DNA from: Rhizomys pruinosus
Lineage: Eukaryota > Chordata > Mammalia > Rodentia > Spalacidae
Reading direction: 5' to 3'
NCBI GenBank assembly: GCA_009823505.1
Contig: VZQC01008082.1
Span: 1,188,056 to 1,252,055, forward strand
Length of the DNA: 64,000 nucleotides
Below are positions 46,738 through 59,638 of the stretch, one piece after another (position 1 is the stretch's first letter; the number at the start of each line of letters is the position of its first letter). The notes below the pieces were generated by a model. It saw only the letters and a list, made by a program, of their open reading frames with translations, had not been told where the DNA came from and made no database searches. The position numbers and the translations under genes are program-made.

Positions 46738-47112
46738 AAGACTCATCTACTGCAGAGATACATGCACAGCCATGTTTATTTCAGCTCTCTTCACAATAGC
46801 AAGGAACTGGAACCAACCCAAGTGCCCCTCAACTGAGGAGTGGATAGAGAAAATGTGGTACATCTACACAATGGAGCTCTATGCGGCAGTAAAGAAAGAT
46901 GACATCATGAGCTTTGTAGGTAAATGGCTGGAGCTAGAAGATATGCTGAGTGAAGTAACACAGTCCCAGAAAAACAAATGACAAATGGTATCACTCATCT
47001 GTGGATGCTAGCACCAATTACCTAATTGTATGGCAAACTGAGCAACGTCAATGTGATCTGAAAACAACTGTGCTCTTATATTGTGAATCCCTTAAAATAT
47101 AATAAATAAAAA
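46738..47112 (+). mobile_element. L1 3' end: ORF2 C-terminus and 3' UTR
   Basis: An open stretch gives MFISALFTIARNWNQPKCPS, TEEWIEKMWYIYTMELYAA and SEVTQSQKNK, then a stop, the typical end of rodent L1 ORF2p. A 3' UTR and AATAAATAAAAAA tail follow. Upstream ORF2 is disrupted; inactive. Confidence 0.9.
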
Positions 47113-47145
47113 AATAAAAAAAGAAAATAAAAAATAAAAAAATTC

Positions 47146-47176
<31 letters not shown>

Positions 47177-47178
47177 TT
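47146..47178. repeat. (TTA)n microsatellite
   Basis: About ten tta units beside the L1 tail; a shortened aat counterpart appears near 52715. Confidence 0.9.
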
Positions 47179-47325
47179 TTATGCTTTTGAGACAGGGTCT
47201 CCCTATAGCACCAGCTGTCCTGGAACTCGCTCTGTAGAGCAGGCTGGCCTTGAACTCAGAGAGATCTGCCTGCCTCTGCCTCCTGGGTGCTGGGATTAAA
47301 GGCATGTATCATTGTGTCTGGCAAT
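47178..47325 (-). mobile_element. B1 SINE
   Basis: gagacagggtctccctatag to gggattaaaggcatgtatc. Confidence 0.9.
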
Positions 47326-47327
47326 CG

Positions 47328-47542
47328 TTTATTATTTTTATGTGTATGAGTATATTGCCTGCATGCATGTAAGTGCACCTGCATCATTGCAATGCACAAG
47401 GAGATCAGAACAGGGTTTCAGATCCCTTGGAACTGGAGTTACAGATGGCTGTTTGCTGCCATTTGGGTGCTGGGAACTGAAGCTCTGTTCTCTGTAAGAG
47501 CAGCTAGTGCTCTTAACCACTGAGCCATCTCTCTAGTCCCTT
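47328..47542 (-). mobile_element. B3-type SINE
   Basis: gtgtatgagtatattgcctg to actgagccatctctctagtc. Confidence 0.87.
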
Positions 47543-48200
47543 CAAAATTATTTTTGTCTACAAATTTATGCCCTTTACCCTCAAGTAAAGGCCTTGCCCT
47601 CAAGTTCGCACACAAGCCTCCTTACCACTATCCAGCAGGTGGGTGGTTTGTCTCCTTAAATCTCTAAATAATGTGCAGGTGCAGGGCTCACTTCGTTGCT
47701 GCTTCATGGAAAAGTTTTCTTCTTTCTCTCTGCCTGCTTGATCCTGCCCTGGGCCTGCCTTCAACCCCACCTAGTCCATGCTGCCTTGTATGAGGCCAAT
47801 ACAGGTCTCCCCCCTTGTTAGCCACTACCAGGTAGAGTAACAAGGGGAGGGCCTGTATCTCCTCTTTTATTCCCTATAATGCCTGATGCCCATTTATAAG
47901 TTAATGTAGTCAACCAATACTTACTGGACAGCTGTCACTGCTAAATAAGAGCAGAGCAAGGTGCTGCGAACACAAGCACTGCTGAGCCATACCTTGCCTT
48001 CTGAGAATGCACCACTGGGGGAGAGATACTTCAGTTGGATAATAGGGGTAATAAGAAAATGCTTTAAGAGCACCCACCAGAGAAGCCCAGGGTAGAGGCA
48101 GTGGTGGTCAGCTGCAGAAAAATAGGATTTGCACTTAGGTAAATCAGAGGGCAACTCAAACTACAAAACATTACAATGGGAGATTTGGAAATCATAGGCT

Positions 48201-48203
<3 letters not shown>
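47543..48203 (+). other. Segment V, intronic, copied in inverted form at 51600-52330
   Basis: Unique sequence with no exon recognised. The reverse complement with scattered indels appears at 51600-52330. Confidence 0.75.

Positions 48204-48232
<29 letters not shown>
48204..48232. repeat. (AT)n microsatellite
   Basis: Pure atatat run. The counterpart after the inverted V is a scrambled AT-rich tract at 51560-51600. Confidence 0.92.
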
Positions 48233-48235
<3 letters not shown>

Positions 48236-48465
48236 ACACACATTAACACACTGATTCAAGTTAGTGCTCCTTTGTGCAGATGTATTTAGGTCTAGCCATT
48301 TGTGTTTGGATAATCTCTTAGGGAGTAAGTCCCAGGAGAAAACCCATTCCTCCTCCCTCATCATCCTTTGGTTGCATGTAGTTCTTCATCTTGAGGTACC
48401 TTGTGACATTTCACCCATCTACTTTGGTATATCAACTGTTTTAAAACAAACACAAAAAAAAAGGT

Positions 48466-49480
48466 GTTATGGACGGCTGGGAAGGTGTGGCCTCAGACAG
48501 TTACGAACCACTTGCTGTTGTTGCTTAGAGCGCAACTGAGTTTTGAGTTCCTCGTTACCCACAGTGATGTGCCCTCACACCTCAGAATTCAATGTTTCGG
48601 GAATTTAACACCCCTATTTCTGGCCTCTGAGCACCTGCATACATGTGCCATAACATAAATAAAAAACTTTTTTTTTTCCAGTTTTTTCGCAGGCAGTCTC
48701 CCTCAGCCCCCAGTTGTCCTGGAACTCGCTATTGTAGACCGGCGGCCTTGAACTCCAGAAATCACCTGCTCTGCCTCGCTTCGGCCAAACGGATTAAAGT
48801 AGTGCACACACGGCAATAAAAACAAAAAAAAAAACTTTTTTTTTTAATGCCAGAGGCAGGTTGGATCTGTGAGTCAAGGCACACGCCTGGTCATACATAG
48901 TGGCTCCAGGAGAGGATGGCCTGGGACTACAGGGACTTTGTCTCAAAAAGACCAAAAAAAAAAAAAAAAAAAAAAGGCTGTTGGAAAAACTTTACTCAGT
49001 ATGGGACTGGGGAGTGTCTCAGTAGTGAAGCGCACTGGTTGCAAGATGCAGGGACCGGGTTTAGTTCTCAGCCCCACTTAGTGGTTACAACTCCTTCGTA
49101 AAATCCAGTCCAGTGGGATCATGACACGCCTCTTCTGACATCTGTGGGTCATTCCACACACACGTACATTTACATACTTCTCTCCGGCAAGTTGCTCATA
49201 CACATAACAATAAAATACATCAGTAAAATATTTTTAAAAAACCAAGTCCTGGGGCTAGGAGAGAAATTGGCCTCGAAGTCAAGAGCTCTGATGCTCCAGA
49301 GGACCCAGGTTCGATCCCCAGCACCCCATGGTGGCTAGAGAACCGTCTTGACTCCAGAACTCCCAGGGGAATCTGATGCCCTCCTCCTCTTCTGACCTCC
49401 CGGGCATTGCACGACACCGGGTGCACGACCTGACATGAGACCAGTACTGTTTTTTCTAACCATTTAAAAATAAATTAAAA
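48466..49480. mobile_element. Cluster of noisy SINE copies (B2, B1, B1, B2, B2)
   Basis: 48470-48665 B2-like, 48670-48820 antisense B1, 48850-48975 B1, 49000-49220 B2 and 49250-49480 B2. All have many 1-2 base indels compared with SINEs in clean regions. Confidence 0.65.
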
Positions 49481-49489
49481 AACAAAGTT

Positions 49490-50510
49490 ACTATTACAGA
49501 AAGAAGGATGAGAATGTGAGAGCATAATGGGATCCAAGTCTAGTCCAAAGGAGGTAGCAGGGGAATCTTCTGAGCAAGTCCAACGTAAATCCGAGGTGTA
49601 GATCTAGCCCATCATTCAGCTTGAGGCAGCCTGTGGAGGGGGAGGTGGCCATCAGCCCATCCTAAGGGATCTAACAGTCACGGATCCAGGGTCACTTTGG
49701 GAATATGCAAATATGTTCTGTGGGTGTTGTTATTGGGTTGTACCGCATTCTACGGGTAGATCAGGCTTTAATGTGGACCCTCATGGTCCTCAGTCCTCTG
49801 TCAACCCAAAAAAAGGCTGACTTTGCTCATCTCCAGAGTGAGACATTTCTGTGTACCCAGCGCCTATGGAGGGGAATCACTGGCTGGTTCAACTTGAGAT
49901 GAGAGCCTGGTCACCAGAGCCCGTGCGCTCCAGAGCCACCTGCCATCTAGGCACCCGTGTTTCATCAAGGCTTTAATGGGCTCCAAGCAGCCCTCAGATG
50001 AGCCTGGCTGGCATCCGGCATGAGCTCATCGCTGCCAACAGTGGCAGCTGGAAGCCAGAGCTCCCCTGGGTGAGGGAGAGGTCAACACTGGCGGAGCAGG
50101 TCCTTCCGTATCCACGTTCTCCTCCACCTGCACTGTACCTAGAAACAGCCAAGCGAGACTCGCAGCTCCTAAGGCCAACTGCCCTTTCCCAGCCTGTTTT
50201 ATGCCCTCTCCAAGCATGTGCTCTTGGACAGAATGGACTGGAAAAGAGAACATCAAACTGAAGGTCAGGGCCTGCAGAGTACCGAAGCAAAGAGGTCAGA
50301 CTGGGGGACGAAAGCCAGAGCCAGATAGATTTCCTCCCCAGGGTAGAAGAGTTTCTGTACAGAAGCACAGCAGATTCCTTAGAATGTTCTCTGTGGGTCT
50401 GGACCACACACTCTTTCCTGAACAGCATGTCGAAGTGCAGGGGGAGCTTGCACTTAAGAAACCTCAGGGTCTGGAGAATTGGCCACAGCAATTAAAATCT
50501 CATCCGCTGG
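49490..50510. other. Cleaner unique stretch within the D block
   Basis: No SINE and fewer obvious indels. 49990-50140 is GC-rich and tempting as an exon, but no splice-bounded CLPB match was found on the minus strand. Confidence 0.45.
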
Positions 50511-50514
50511 CTGG

Positions 50515-51210
50515 GAGCTTGGAGATGGCCTCTAGCGGTTTGTTAAGAGCATCTGATTGCCTTGCAGGGGGGAGGACCCGGTTGATCCCACCAGCACCCA
50601 CATTGGCGGCTCTTAGAATCCGGTCTGAAACTCAATTCCAGGAGAACTCCAGTGCCAGGGGAATCGAGACCCTCTTCCGACCTCCGCGCATTGCACGACA
50701 GGGTGCACAAACCTGCATGCAGAAGGACAGTACCTTCATACCACATATACAAAAATAAAAACATAATAATAATAAAAAAAACTTCCTTACTGCTCCCTCC
50801 AGAGGACAAGATGGGGTTCAGCCCCCAGACCCACCATCAGTCAGGTAAACCACCTCCCTAAACTCCAGCTCCAAGGAATTCAGCACCTTCTGGTCTCTGC
50901 AGCCACCTGCATTACCTTGTACATGTACCTTACAAGGACACATGTGTATGCTAACTTTAAAAATAAATAAACATGGGGCCAAAGAGATGGCTCAGCGGTT
51001 ACAGGACATTTGCTGTTCTTGCAGAGAACCCTGGGTTCAGGTCCCAGCACCACACAAGCTCTGAACTCCAGTCCAGAGGGCTCCAATTTGCAATCTTATG
51101 ATCTCTAACAGACATGCCATGACACAGGCTTTGAATTATACATCTAGGCAATACTCTCATACACACTAAAAATTAAAATAATTAAAAATTTAGAAAATAA
51201 CATAAATAGT
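50515..51210 (+). mobile_element. Three B2/B3-type SINEs in tandem, partly noisy
   Basis: 50515-50760 (noisy B2), 50780-50965 (B3 3' part) and 50974-51170 (gccaaagagatggctcagcg head). Confidence 0.7.
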
Positions 51211-51394
51211 TTAAAAGAAACCCTTCAGGGACCCCTTTGAAGTAATAGATCCCCGTGCGATAGAAAGTGCTTACTGGGCATTGGGATCACACACCCACGT
51301 TCTGGCCCTCGCCTTATCGGCCCAGAAGTGAAAGAGTATTCCCTGTACTGTAGCTCAGTTTTACCGACATATAAAAAATATAGAGCAGCCCGTG

Positions 51395-51558
51395 GCAGGG
51401 TGGCGAAGTTGCCTTGTAATCATTCGCACTGGGCAGGGAGAAGCAGGAGGATCTTTGTGGTTCAAGGCCTAGCCTGGTCTACATGTGAGTTCGAGGACCA
51501 GCTGGGGCGACAAGGGAGACCCTGTCTCAAAAAAAGACAAAAAAAAAAAAAAAAAAAA
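51395..51558 (+). mobile_element. B1 SINE, noisy
   Basis: Corrupted head, then gcctagcctggtctacatgt and gagaccctgtctcaaaaaaa. Confidence 0.75.
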
Positions 51559-51559
51559 A

Positions 51560-54500
51560 TTATAATATCTGATAGATATAGATTTATTATATATGATTAG
51601 CATATGATTTCCAAAAATCTCCCATGTAATGTTTTGTCGTTTGAGGTTGCCCTCTGATTTGATCATGCAAGGGAGAAATTTAAGAGCAGGGGTGATCGAA
51701 GATATGAAAAATAACCGGAATCTTACCCATGGGCAGTTTTCTTGTTTATTTTTTGTTTTTTCTTTTCCCGGGTGGGTGCTCTTAAAGCATTTTCTTATTA
51801 CCCCTATTATCCAACTGAAGTATCTCTCCCCCAGTGGTGCATTCTCAGAAGGCAAGGTATGGCTCAGCAGTGCTTGTGTTCGCAGCACCTTGCTCTGCTC
51901 TTATTTAGCAGTGACAGCTGTCCAGTAAGTATTGGTTGACTACATTAACTTATAAATGGGCATCAGGCATTATAGGGAATAAAAGAGGAGATACAGGCCC
52001 TCCCCTTGTTACTCTACCTGGTAGTGGCTAACAAGGGGGGAGACCTGTATTGGCCTCATACAAGGCAGCATGGACTAGGTGGGGTTGAAGGGCAGGGCCC
52101 AGGCCCAGGCTCAAGCAGGCATGTAGAGAAAGAAGAAAAGAAAACTTTCATGACAGCAAGCAGCGAACCGAGGTGATGCCCTGCACCTCACAATATTTAG
52201 AGATTAAGGAGGAGACAAACCACCCACCTGCTGGATAGTGGTAAGGAGGCTTGTGTGCGAACTTGAGGGCAAGGCCTTTACTTGAGGGTAAAGGGCATAA
52301 ATTTGTAGACAAAAATAATTTTGAACGGCCTAGAGAGATGTCTCAGTGTGTTTAAGAGCACTAGACTGCTCTTACAGACAGAACCGAGATTTCATTCACA
52401 GCAGCCCAAATGGCCGCCAAACAGCCAATCTGTAACTCCAGTCCAAGGGATCTGAAACCCTGTTCTGATCTCCTTGTGCATTGCATGCAGAGGTGCACTT
52501 ACATGCAAGCAGGCAAAACTCTACCCATAAAAAAATAATAAACGATTGCCAGACACAATGATACATGCCTTTAATCCCAGGAACCCCATGGAGGTCAGAG
52601 GCTGGCAGATCTTTGAGTTCAAGCCAGCCTGCTCTTTACAGAGCGAGTTCAGTTCCAGGACAGCTGGGGTTTTTTTTTTTTTTTTTTTAGACCCTGTCTC
52701 AAAAGCATCAAAAATACTAATAATAATAATAATAAAGCATAAAGAATGTTTTTTTCTTTTTTATTTCTTTTTTTATTTTTTTATGTTATTATCTTTAAGG
52801 GATTTCACAATATAACAGGAGCCACCACACCAGTTGTTTCAGATCACATTGACGTTGCTCAGTTGTCATACAATTAGGGTAATTTACTTGGTTTGCTTCT
52901 GCATCCACAGGGCTGAGTGATACCATTTGTCATTTGTTTGTTCTGTGTCTGTGTTATTCACTCAGATTTATCTTCTAGCCTCCAGCTATTTACCTACCAA
53001 GTCTCATGATGTCATCTTTCTTTACTGCGATAGGCTCCTAGTTGTGTAGAGTATGTACCACATTTTCTCTATCCACCCTCAGTTGAGGGGCACTTGGGTT
53101 GGTTTCCAGTAGTTTCCTTTGCTATTGATAAAGGAGCTGAAATAAACATGGCTGTGCATGTATCTCGCAGTAAGATGAGTCTTTATGGGCTGGAGAGAAG
53201 AGATGGCCTAGCAGTTATTAAGAGCGCCGACCGCTCTACAGAGGAACCCGGGTTCAATCCCAGCACCCCACATGGCGGCCACCAAGACCCGTCTGAAAAC
53301 TCCAAGTCCAGGAGAAACTCCAGTTCAAGTAGTGGGAATCTGAAACCCTCGTCTGACCTCTGCGGAATTTGCTACGACACGGGGTGCACAAACTTGCATG
53401 CAGCAGTCTATTCCTACACATACAGAAATAATAAAATAAAAATTACATTTAAAAAAGTATTTTTAAAAATAAAAACAACTATGAGTTTGTGGAGACATTA
53501 CCCAGGGATTTGTATGGCGGGTCAGGTGGTGGTAAGTTCATTCCAAATCTTCCCAGGGTTCTAACAGTGCTTTCCAAAGTGGCTGTATGAGTTTACATTC
53601 CCACCAGCAGTTGGGATTATTTTCCCCTTTCTCCACAACCTCTCCATCACTTGGTTATCATTTTTTTTCTTGATTCCCGTAGCCAGTCTTATTTGGGTAA
53701 GATGATATCTTAAAGTTGTGTTAATTTGCATTTCCTTTAATATTGGAACACATGAACACTTTTTCAGATGCTTTCTCAGTCATCTCTACTTCTTTCATTG
53801 TGTGAAGTCTCTGTTCCAGCTCTTTTTGCTCCATCTTTTTTTTTTTTTTTGTCTTTTTGAGACAGAGTCTCCTGTACTCTGGTATGGCCCCTGAAACTCA
53901 CTCTGTAGACCAGCGTGGCTCTTGAACTCACAAAAGATTCCATCGGCCTCTATCTCTGAGTGCTAGGATTAAAGCTGCACCACACGCCCAGCTTTGGCTC
54001 CATCTTTTGAGGGCGGGCATTTGTTTATTTCTTCTTTGTTTTTTGCATGTAGTATCTTGAGTAGTTTGTATATTCTGAAAATTAATGCTTGTCAGATGTA
54101 TCCTGCAGGAAGGTTTCCTCCCACTTGTGTGTGGGTTTTCTCTTCACATCCTTGATGTTTCTTTTGTTGTACAGGAGCTTTTGAGTTGAATGAGGTCCAT
54201 TTGTTCAATTGTCAACCTTAATCTTGCACAGCTGCTGTCTAATTAGAACAGTCTTTTTTTACGCCTATGTCTTGTAGTTCTGCTGCCAACTTTTTCTTCT
54301 ATCCCATTCTAGAGGTTGGGGTTTCATGTTGAGGTCTTTTATCCATCTGGAGTTGACTTTGTACAGGATGAGAGGTAGGGGTTAATTTCATTCTTCTACA
54401 ATTGGTGATCCAGTTTAGCCAACCCACTGCTGGAAGAGTTGTCTTCCTCCATTCGTGTCTCTGGCCCCCTGTTTTCAATCATGAGGTGGCTGAAATTGTA

Positions 54501-57500
54501 GTGCTCAAGTTTGGATCTTTCAGTTTTGTTCCATTGGTCAACAGGTCTTGTTTTGTGCCAATACCATACTGCTTTTATGACCTGTAGCCCTGTTAGTTTC
54601 CAGTTTGAAGTCTGGTAAGAGATTCCCCCCTGTATGCTCTTATCCTCAGGGTTGCTTGGCTATCTGTTCTTTTGTTTTTTCCAAATGAAATTAAGGACTT
54701 TTTTCCCCAAGCCTGAGAAGAAAACTCTTGGGGATTTTTAATTGGTGATTGCATTAAATCTGTATAAGAGGTTTGGGTAGAATGGAAATTTTAATATATT
54801 AATTTTCCCATCCATGAGCATAGGCTGAGGGGATGGTTTGCAATCTTCTGCTGTCTCCTCTTCCCTTCCTTAGTCAGGGGTTTAAAATTTTGGTTTGTAG
54901 AGATCTTTGTGTCTTTGGTTAGATTTGTTCAAGGTATTTTATGTTTTTTAGGGCTATTGTGAGTGGGAGGGAGGACTCCTTGTATTTCCTTCTTCAGTTG
55001 ATTGTGGTTGGTGTAAAGAAAAGCTAAAGATTTTCTTGTTAATTGTATTCCTGCCAATTTTCTTGAAATTCTTAATCATTTTCTAGGAGTTTTCTGGTAG
55101 AGTTTTTTAGCATCCCTGTGCTAGGTGGTCCTGGAAATCCCCAATCTAAGCTATGTGCACTCATAAATGGAAACTTTAAAACTTTTTAAAATGATATGTT
55201 AAAGTGCGTGTGTGTGTGATGTGTGTGGTGTGTGTGTGTGCGCGTCGCGCGCACTTAACCACAGTGGTTTTTCTTTAAAAATCCACAAAGACACCAAGGG
55301 AAATAAACATTAAAAAGTTAAAAAAAAATGCAACAAATAAAATTTCCTTGTAGTGGGGGGCTGGGAACTCAGTGTTGAACCTGGGTTTCATTTCCCTAAC
55401 ACCCACATGGTAGCTAACAAAAACCGTCGATAACTCTAGTTCCAGAGGATCTAGTGCCCTTTTCTGGCCTCTTCGGACCTTACACCAGGCATTGCATGGA
55501 CATAGATGGACTTATGTACATGCAGACAAAACACACCCATACACATAAAATCAGCTGAGTGCTGCTCAGTGGTATATAGAGCGCCAATCATTCTTGCAGG
55601 GACCCAAGTTCGATTCAACAGCACCAATGCAGCTAAGAACGTCTTTTAGCCAGTTGTGGTGGCGCTATGCCTTGATTTCTAGCACTGGGGCAGGCAGAGC
55701 GGCCAGGTGGATCTCGGTGAGTCCATGGCAGCGGGGGACTCTCGGGAGATCCGTCTCAAAAAAAAAGATCATATATTCTATAGTATACTATATATATCTA
55801 TCTCTACTTATATATAATGTCAAAAAAAAAATCTTTTGGTTTTCCTGCCATGCCAGAGGTACCAGTGGGAAGACATGTTCTTTGTTTTTTTTCCTAATGT
55901 TCCCTTGGTCCTCTCGCAGAGTTGGCAGAATTCCTGCTGATCTTTTTTTTTATTAACTCTTCGAGACAGGGTTTCTTGTAGCTGTCCTGGAACTCACTAT
56001 GTAGGACCAGGGTGGTCTTGAACTCGAACGATTCCCCCTGGCCTAGGCCTCCTGAGTGCTAGATTAAAGGCGCACGCCACCGCGCCTAGTGTCCTGTGAC
56101 TTTCTTAAGCATCCTCCTGTGGCTGCTGTTGCCAGTTAGCTCTGTGGCTGAAAACACCACAGGTGTGTTATTATGTATGCAATTTGGGAACTAAGCCTGA
56201 AATGGGTCTCACTAGAGTGAAGCCAAGGTGTCTTCAGAGATGCCTTCACTTTTGGAGACTCTCAGAAGGAATCTGTTCTCTTGCCTTGTCTAGTTTCTAG
56301 AGCCCTTCATTCCATGCCTTGAAGCCCAATCCATCTTCAAAGCCAGCAATGACCAATCAAGTGCTTCCCATTTTTATCACAACTCTTGCTTCCTCCTTCC
56401 TCTTATAAGACCCTTGTACTCAACACTGGACTAGCCTGGATAACCTGGGACATCTCAGAGTCAGCTGATGAGCATCTTTAATTCTGTCTGCAACCTTCAT
56501 TCCATTTGGTCCCCCAAACAAAACTCAACCGGTACCAGGACCGCGATACCTTTAGGGGGCCATGTCTCTGCCTATCCACACCCTCACAAAAAGTTTTTTC
56601 ATATTTTTCTTCTTTTTGAATAGTTAATATCTGCACTTAGCACAAACTTTAAAATTTTTTAGTGAACAAGTCTTGCTCCCATCCCAACTCCAATCAGAGT
56701 TGTCTAGTCTCTGCTATACTAGTTCTTGTTCCCCTTGCAGAGGCCTTAGCCTTCTTGTTTCTTGTTTGTTGTCTTTTTTTGCGGACAGGTCTTCCTGTAG
56801 CCCCACGTGGCCTGTTTCAGGGCTAAAATGCTCTCCGGTTTGGCCAGGCTAGCATGCCTCTATGTTTTTCTCTTTACTCGGTTAGCATCTTCTTGTTTTC
56901 TGGACTAGTGAATGCAGTTCAGGCTCATCTTGTGGCCACTTCATTTCTGCCCTGGAATTTTAGAAGTGCTAGGACTTTTTAGTGGGCATTTGTATTAAAG
57001 ACTGAACTCTAGTACTGTGGGTGCTTTGTACACCTGTTGACAGCCAAGAAATGTTTTCAGGTTGTAGGGGGATTGCACATACTTGTTTGTGCGGGTGGGG
57101 TGCACATGTACAGAGACAGGAGGTCAGCACCAAGTGTCCTACTAACTCATCTTCCACTCTACTTATGGAGGACACTGGTCTCTTAATAACTGGAACCCAT
57201 GACTGGCTTGACTGTCTAGCCAGCAGGCTTAAGGGATTTACCTGCCTCTGTTGCCCCCGAATTGAGGTCATAGACACACCACTGCGTCTACCTTTTCTGT
57301 GGGTGCAGGGATCCAAACTATGGAGTCGCATGCTTGCATGGTAGGCACTTTACCTAGCCGACCCATCTCCTCTCGCCCCCAACATTAAGTTTTAGATACA
57401 TAGCAACATGTATGAGTTCAATTGCACCCATGTGCATAGACACATAGCCCATATGTTATTAAAATCCTTGAGTAACATGGGCTGGCGAGATGGCCTCGCA

Positions 57501-58729
57501 GTTTGAGAGTGCCGACCGCTCTGCAGAGGACCCAGTTTGATCCCCAGAACCACCTGGCAAGCTAAGACGCGGTCTGTAACTCCAATTCCAAGAGAACTTC
57601 CAGTTCCTGGGACTCCGACACCTTCTTCTGACCCACGGCATTGCACGACCCGGGCGCACAAACCTACAAGCATGCAGACAGTACACTCATTTAACATACA
57701 ATATAATAAAAAAAAAATTAAAAACAAACAAAAGAAAATCCCTTGAACTAGGCATCTGGCCAAAACACACTCCACCCCCACACTTTCTTCTGCAACATCC
57801 TACCTTTGTTTTTTTTAATTGAGCTTTTGTGATTTCATACAACAGATCCTAATCAAATTCAGACCCACTCTCCCCCAAACACTGATACCCCACCAGACCT
57901 CATCCATTCAACATCATGTTGCCAATTCTATCCTGTCAAGTATTTGTACCCAAATATCCTCCTTATGCATAGTTCTTTCCCCCTGGAGGACTCAGTCCCA
58001 CCTACCAGACATAGGTCTCACTCTTCCTTAACCCACGTATTCACTTAGTCCCCATCATTCCCAAGCTCGGGTTGGCCTGCCACAAATTCCGTTACTCTAC
58101 TTGGGCCATTGTTTGATTGAGATGGCGTGAGCTCTTGTGCTTTGACACCAACTTGCCACACGTTCACACGGCAGGTTTTCCAGTGGTGAAAAGCCTCTGC
58201 TCCCTATGTTTCAACGGACCAGCTCTGGATCTTATCATCTTTCTGCCCCTCCCACCCTTCCCCGGTGTTCCCTGAGCTGCGGGTGGGTGAAATTGAATAA
58301 AGGAGCTTCCTATCCCAAATAAACACTCTCTGCCAGTTTTATTTATCTGACAACTTGCTGGTTGAGGTTCTGGTGCATTGCATCTGTCGTATAAAGAGAT
58401 TGAGGAGCACTCCGGGAGGGCAGGGAGGTGGCATCTTTGTGAGTTCCAGCCCGCCTGGTCCCAGAGAGAGTCCAGCCAGCTGGGGCTACAGGGACGAAAA
58501 GACCAAAAAAAAAAAAAAAAAAAAAAAAAGAGTTGAGGGATGCTCTAGTAATCTCTTCTGTTTTGAGACTATTGGCTAGAAGCAGCCCCGCTACGTTTAC
58601 TTATTTGCTCAGTCCTGATATGTAGCAGAAAGCCTCCAGGCATTTTCACCTCTACTATTATAGAAAGCAGAGCTAAAAAGAGCTCAAATCAGGGCTCTGC
58701 AGTCCTCACTCCCCTCCAAGCCTGAGTGT
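51560..58729 (-). repeat. Third noisy inverted block: V, L1, inverted W (31410-29790), X, Z
   Basis: 51600-52330 = reverse complement of V; 52330-52540 B2/B3; 52545-52735 B1; 52740-55200 L1 minus with B2 (53190-53450) and B1 (53833-54000); 55200-55250 TG repeat; 55360-55760 SINE remnants; 55830-57480 = reverse complement of 31410-29790; 57480-57720 B2; 57740-58500 inverted X; 58530-58729 Z. Same order as 33221-38890. Confidence 0.9.
55201..55255. repeat. (TG)n/(CG) microsatellite
   Basis: gtgtgtgtgatgtgtgtggt with a CGCG-containing end; counterpart near 35198-35220. Confidence 0.85.
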
Positions 58730-58730
58730 N
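58730..58730. other. Single n: assembly join
   Basis: Interrupts segment Z at cctgagtgt; poly-T and unrelated clean sequence follow. Confidence 0.95.
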
Positions 58731-58894
58731 TTTTTTTTTTTTAAAATAACACCCTTTAAAGGAACACTGATTTATACCACTGAAGGGCTCATCTTATCTC
58801 CACTACCAATTGTGAGGCCCATCAGACCCTCTTGGCTTTTTGACCTGCTTCCAGGCAACTGGTCACCCATCCAAGCCAATATTTTCCAGTTCTA

Positions 58895-59130
58895 AGTGGC
58901 ATGGAGGATTTTCTTTGTTTTTTCAACAGCTTTACTGAGATATAATTTACATGCCATAAAGTTTGCCCATTCAAAGTATACAATTTAATGCTTTTTAGCA
59001 TACAGACAGTATCGTACAACCATCATCATAATCTACTTTAGAATATTTTCATGCAAATGCTATGCCCATTAGTGATCTCTCTCCAGACCCCTCCCAACCC
59101 ACAACTGCTAGCACCAAGGGTTTTAGCATC
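58895..59130 (-). mobile_element. Ancient L1M-type fragment
   Basis: agctttactgagatataatt, taaagtttgcccattcaaag, gtacaaccatcatcataatc and tgcccattagtgatctctct follow, in order, the antisense 3' region of old mammalian L1s. Confidence 0.75.
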
Positions 59131-59164
59131 TGTGCCCAAGCAATAAGAAGAAACTTTTAGCATC

Positions 59165-59270
59165 CAATCACTGAGATGATCTCTTCATTTTATAGAGGAA
59201 AAAGTGATGCCAGAGAGGGGCTGTGACTCCAGAGTGGGATAGCAGCAGAGCTGCGGCAGAGCACAGTCCC
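59165..59270 (-). mobile_element. MIR SINE
   Basis: tcttcattttatagaggaaa, gccagagaggggctgtgact and gatagcagcagagctg follow antisense MIR. Confidence 0.65.
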
Positions 59271-59636
59271 CGAGGCCTGCACCCTCTGACACCTGGCCAT
59301 GTAGCATGACTACGTGTGTTGCAGGCTGTGCCCTGGAGGGCAGAGGCTATCATACCTTCCGTTCATCTCTCTGCTCTCTGCCCGGAGGATCAGTACAGCA
59401 GCGATAGTTAATGTGGGGTCCACGAACTAGGGCCAAACTGTGAACTTTGGTAACTGTCCTCTATGAGATGAACAGAGAAACTGAGAGTGCTCACACACTT
59501 TCACAGTGGCTTCCACAGTAGTTGTATGTCTATGGAAACGAATGAAAATTTGGGGCATGTATTTGGCATGTCTTTTGAAAATATCCTATTTTGAAGAATT
59601 CATTTTTTTTTTTTTTTCGTATTTAAGAAAATATTG
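59270..59636. other. Unique intronic stretch
   Basis: No repeat or exon recognised. Confidence 0.4.
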
Positions 59637-59638
59637 GA

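Noticed and set aside
49994..50758. Open frames on both strands that could be an upstream CLPB exon
   Set aside because: Neither strand gives CLPB residues or paired splice sites, and the right part is a noisy B2.
20952..58729. Large palindromic amplification (fold-back gene amplification or foldback transposon)
   Set aside because: The arms differ mainly by sequencing-like indels confined to one copy, boundaries coincide with n characters and SINE/L1 repeats, and no terminal inverted repeat or transposase is present.
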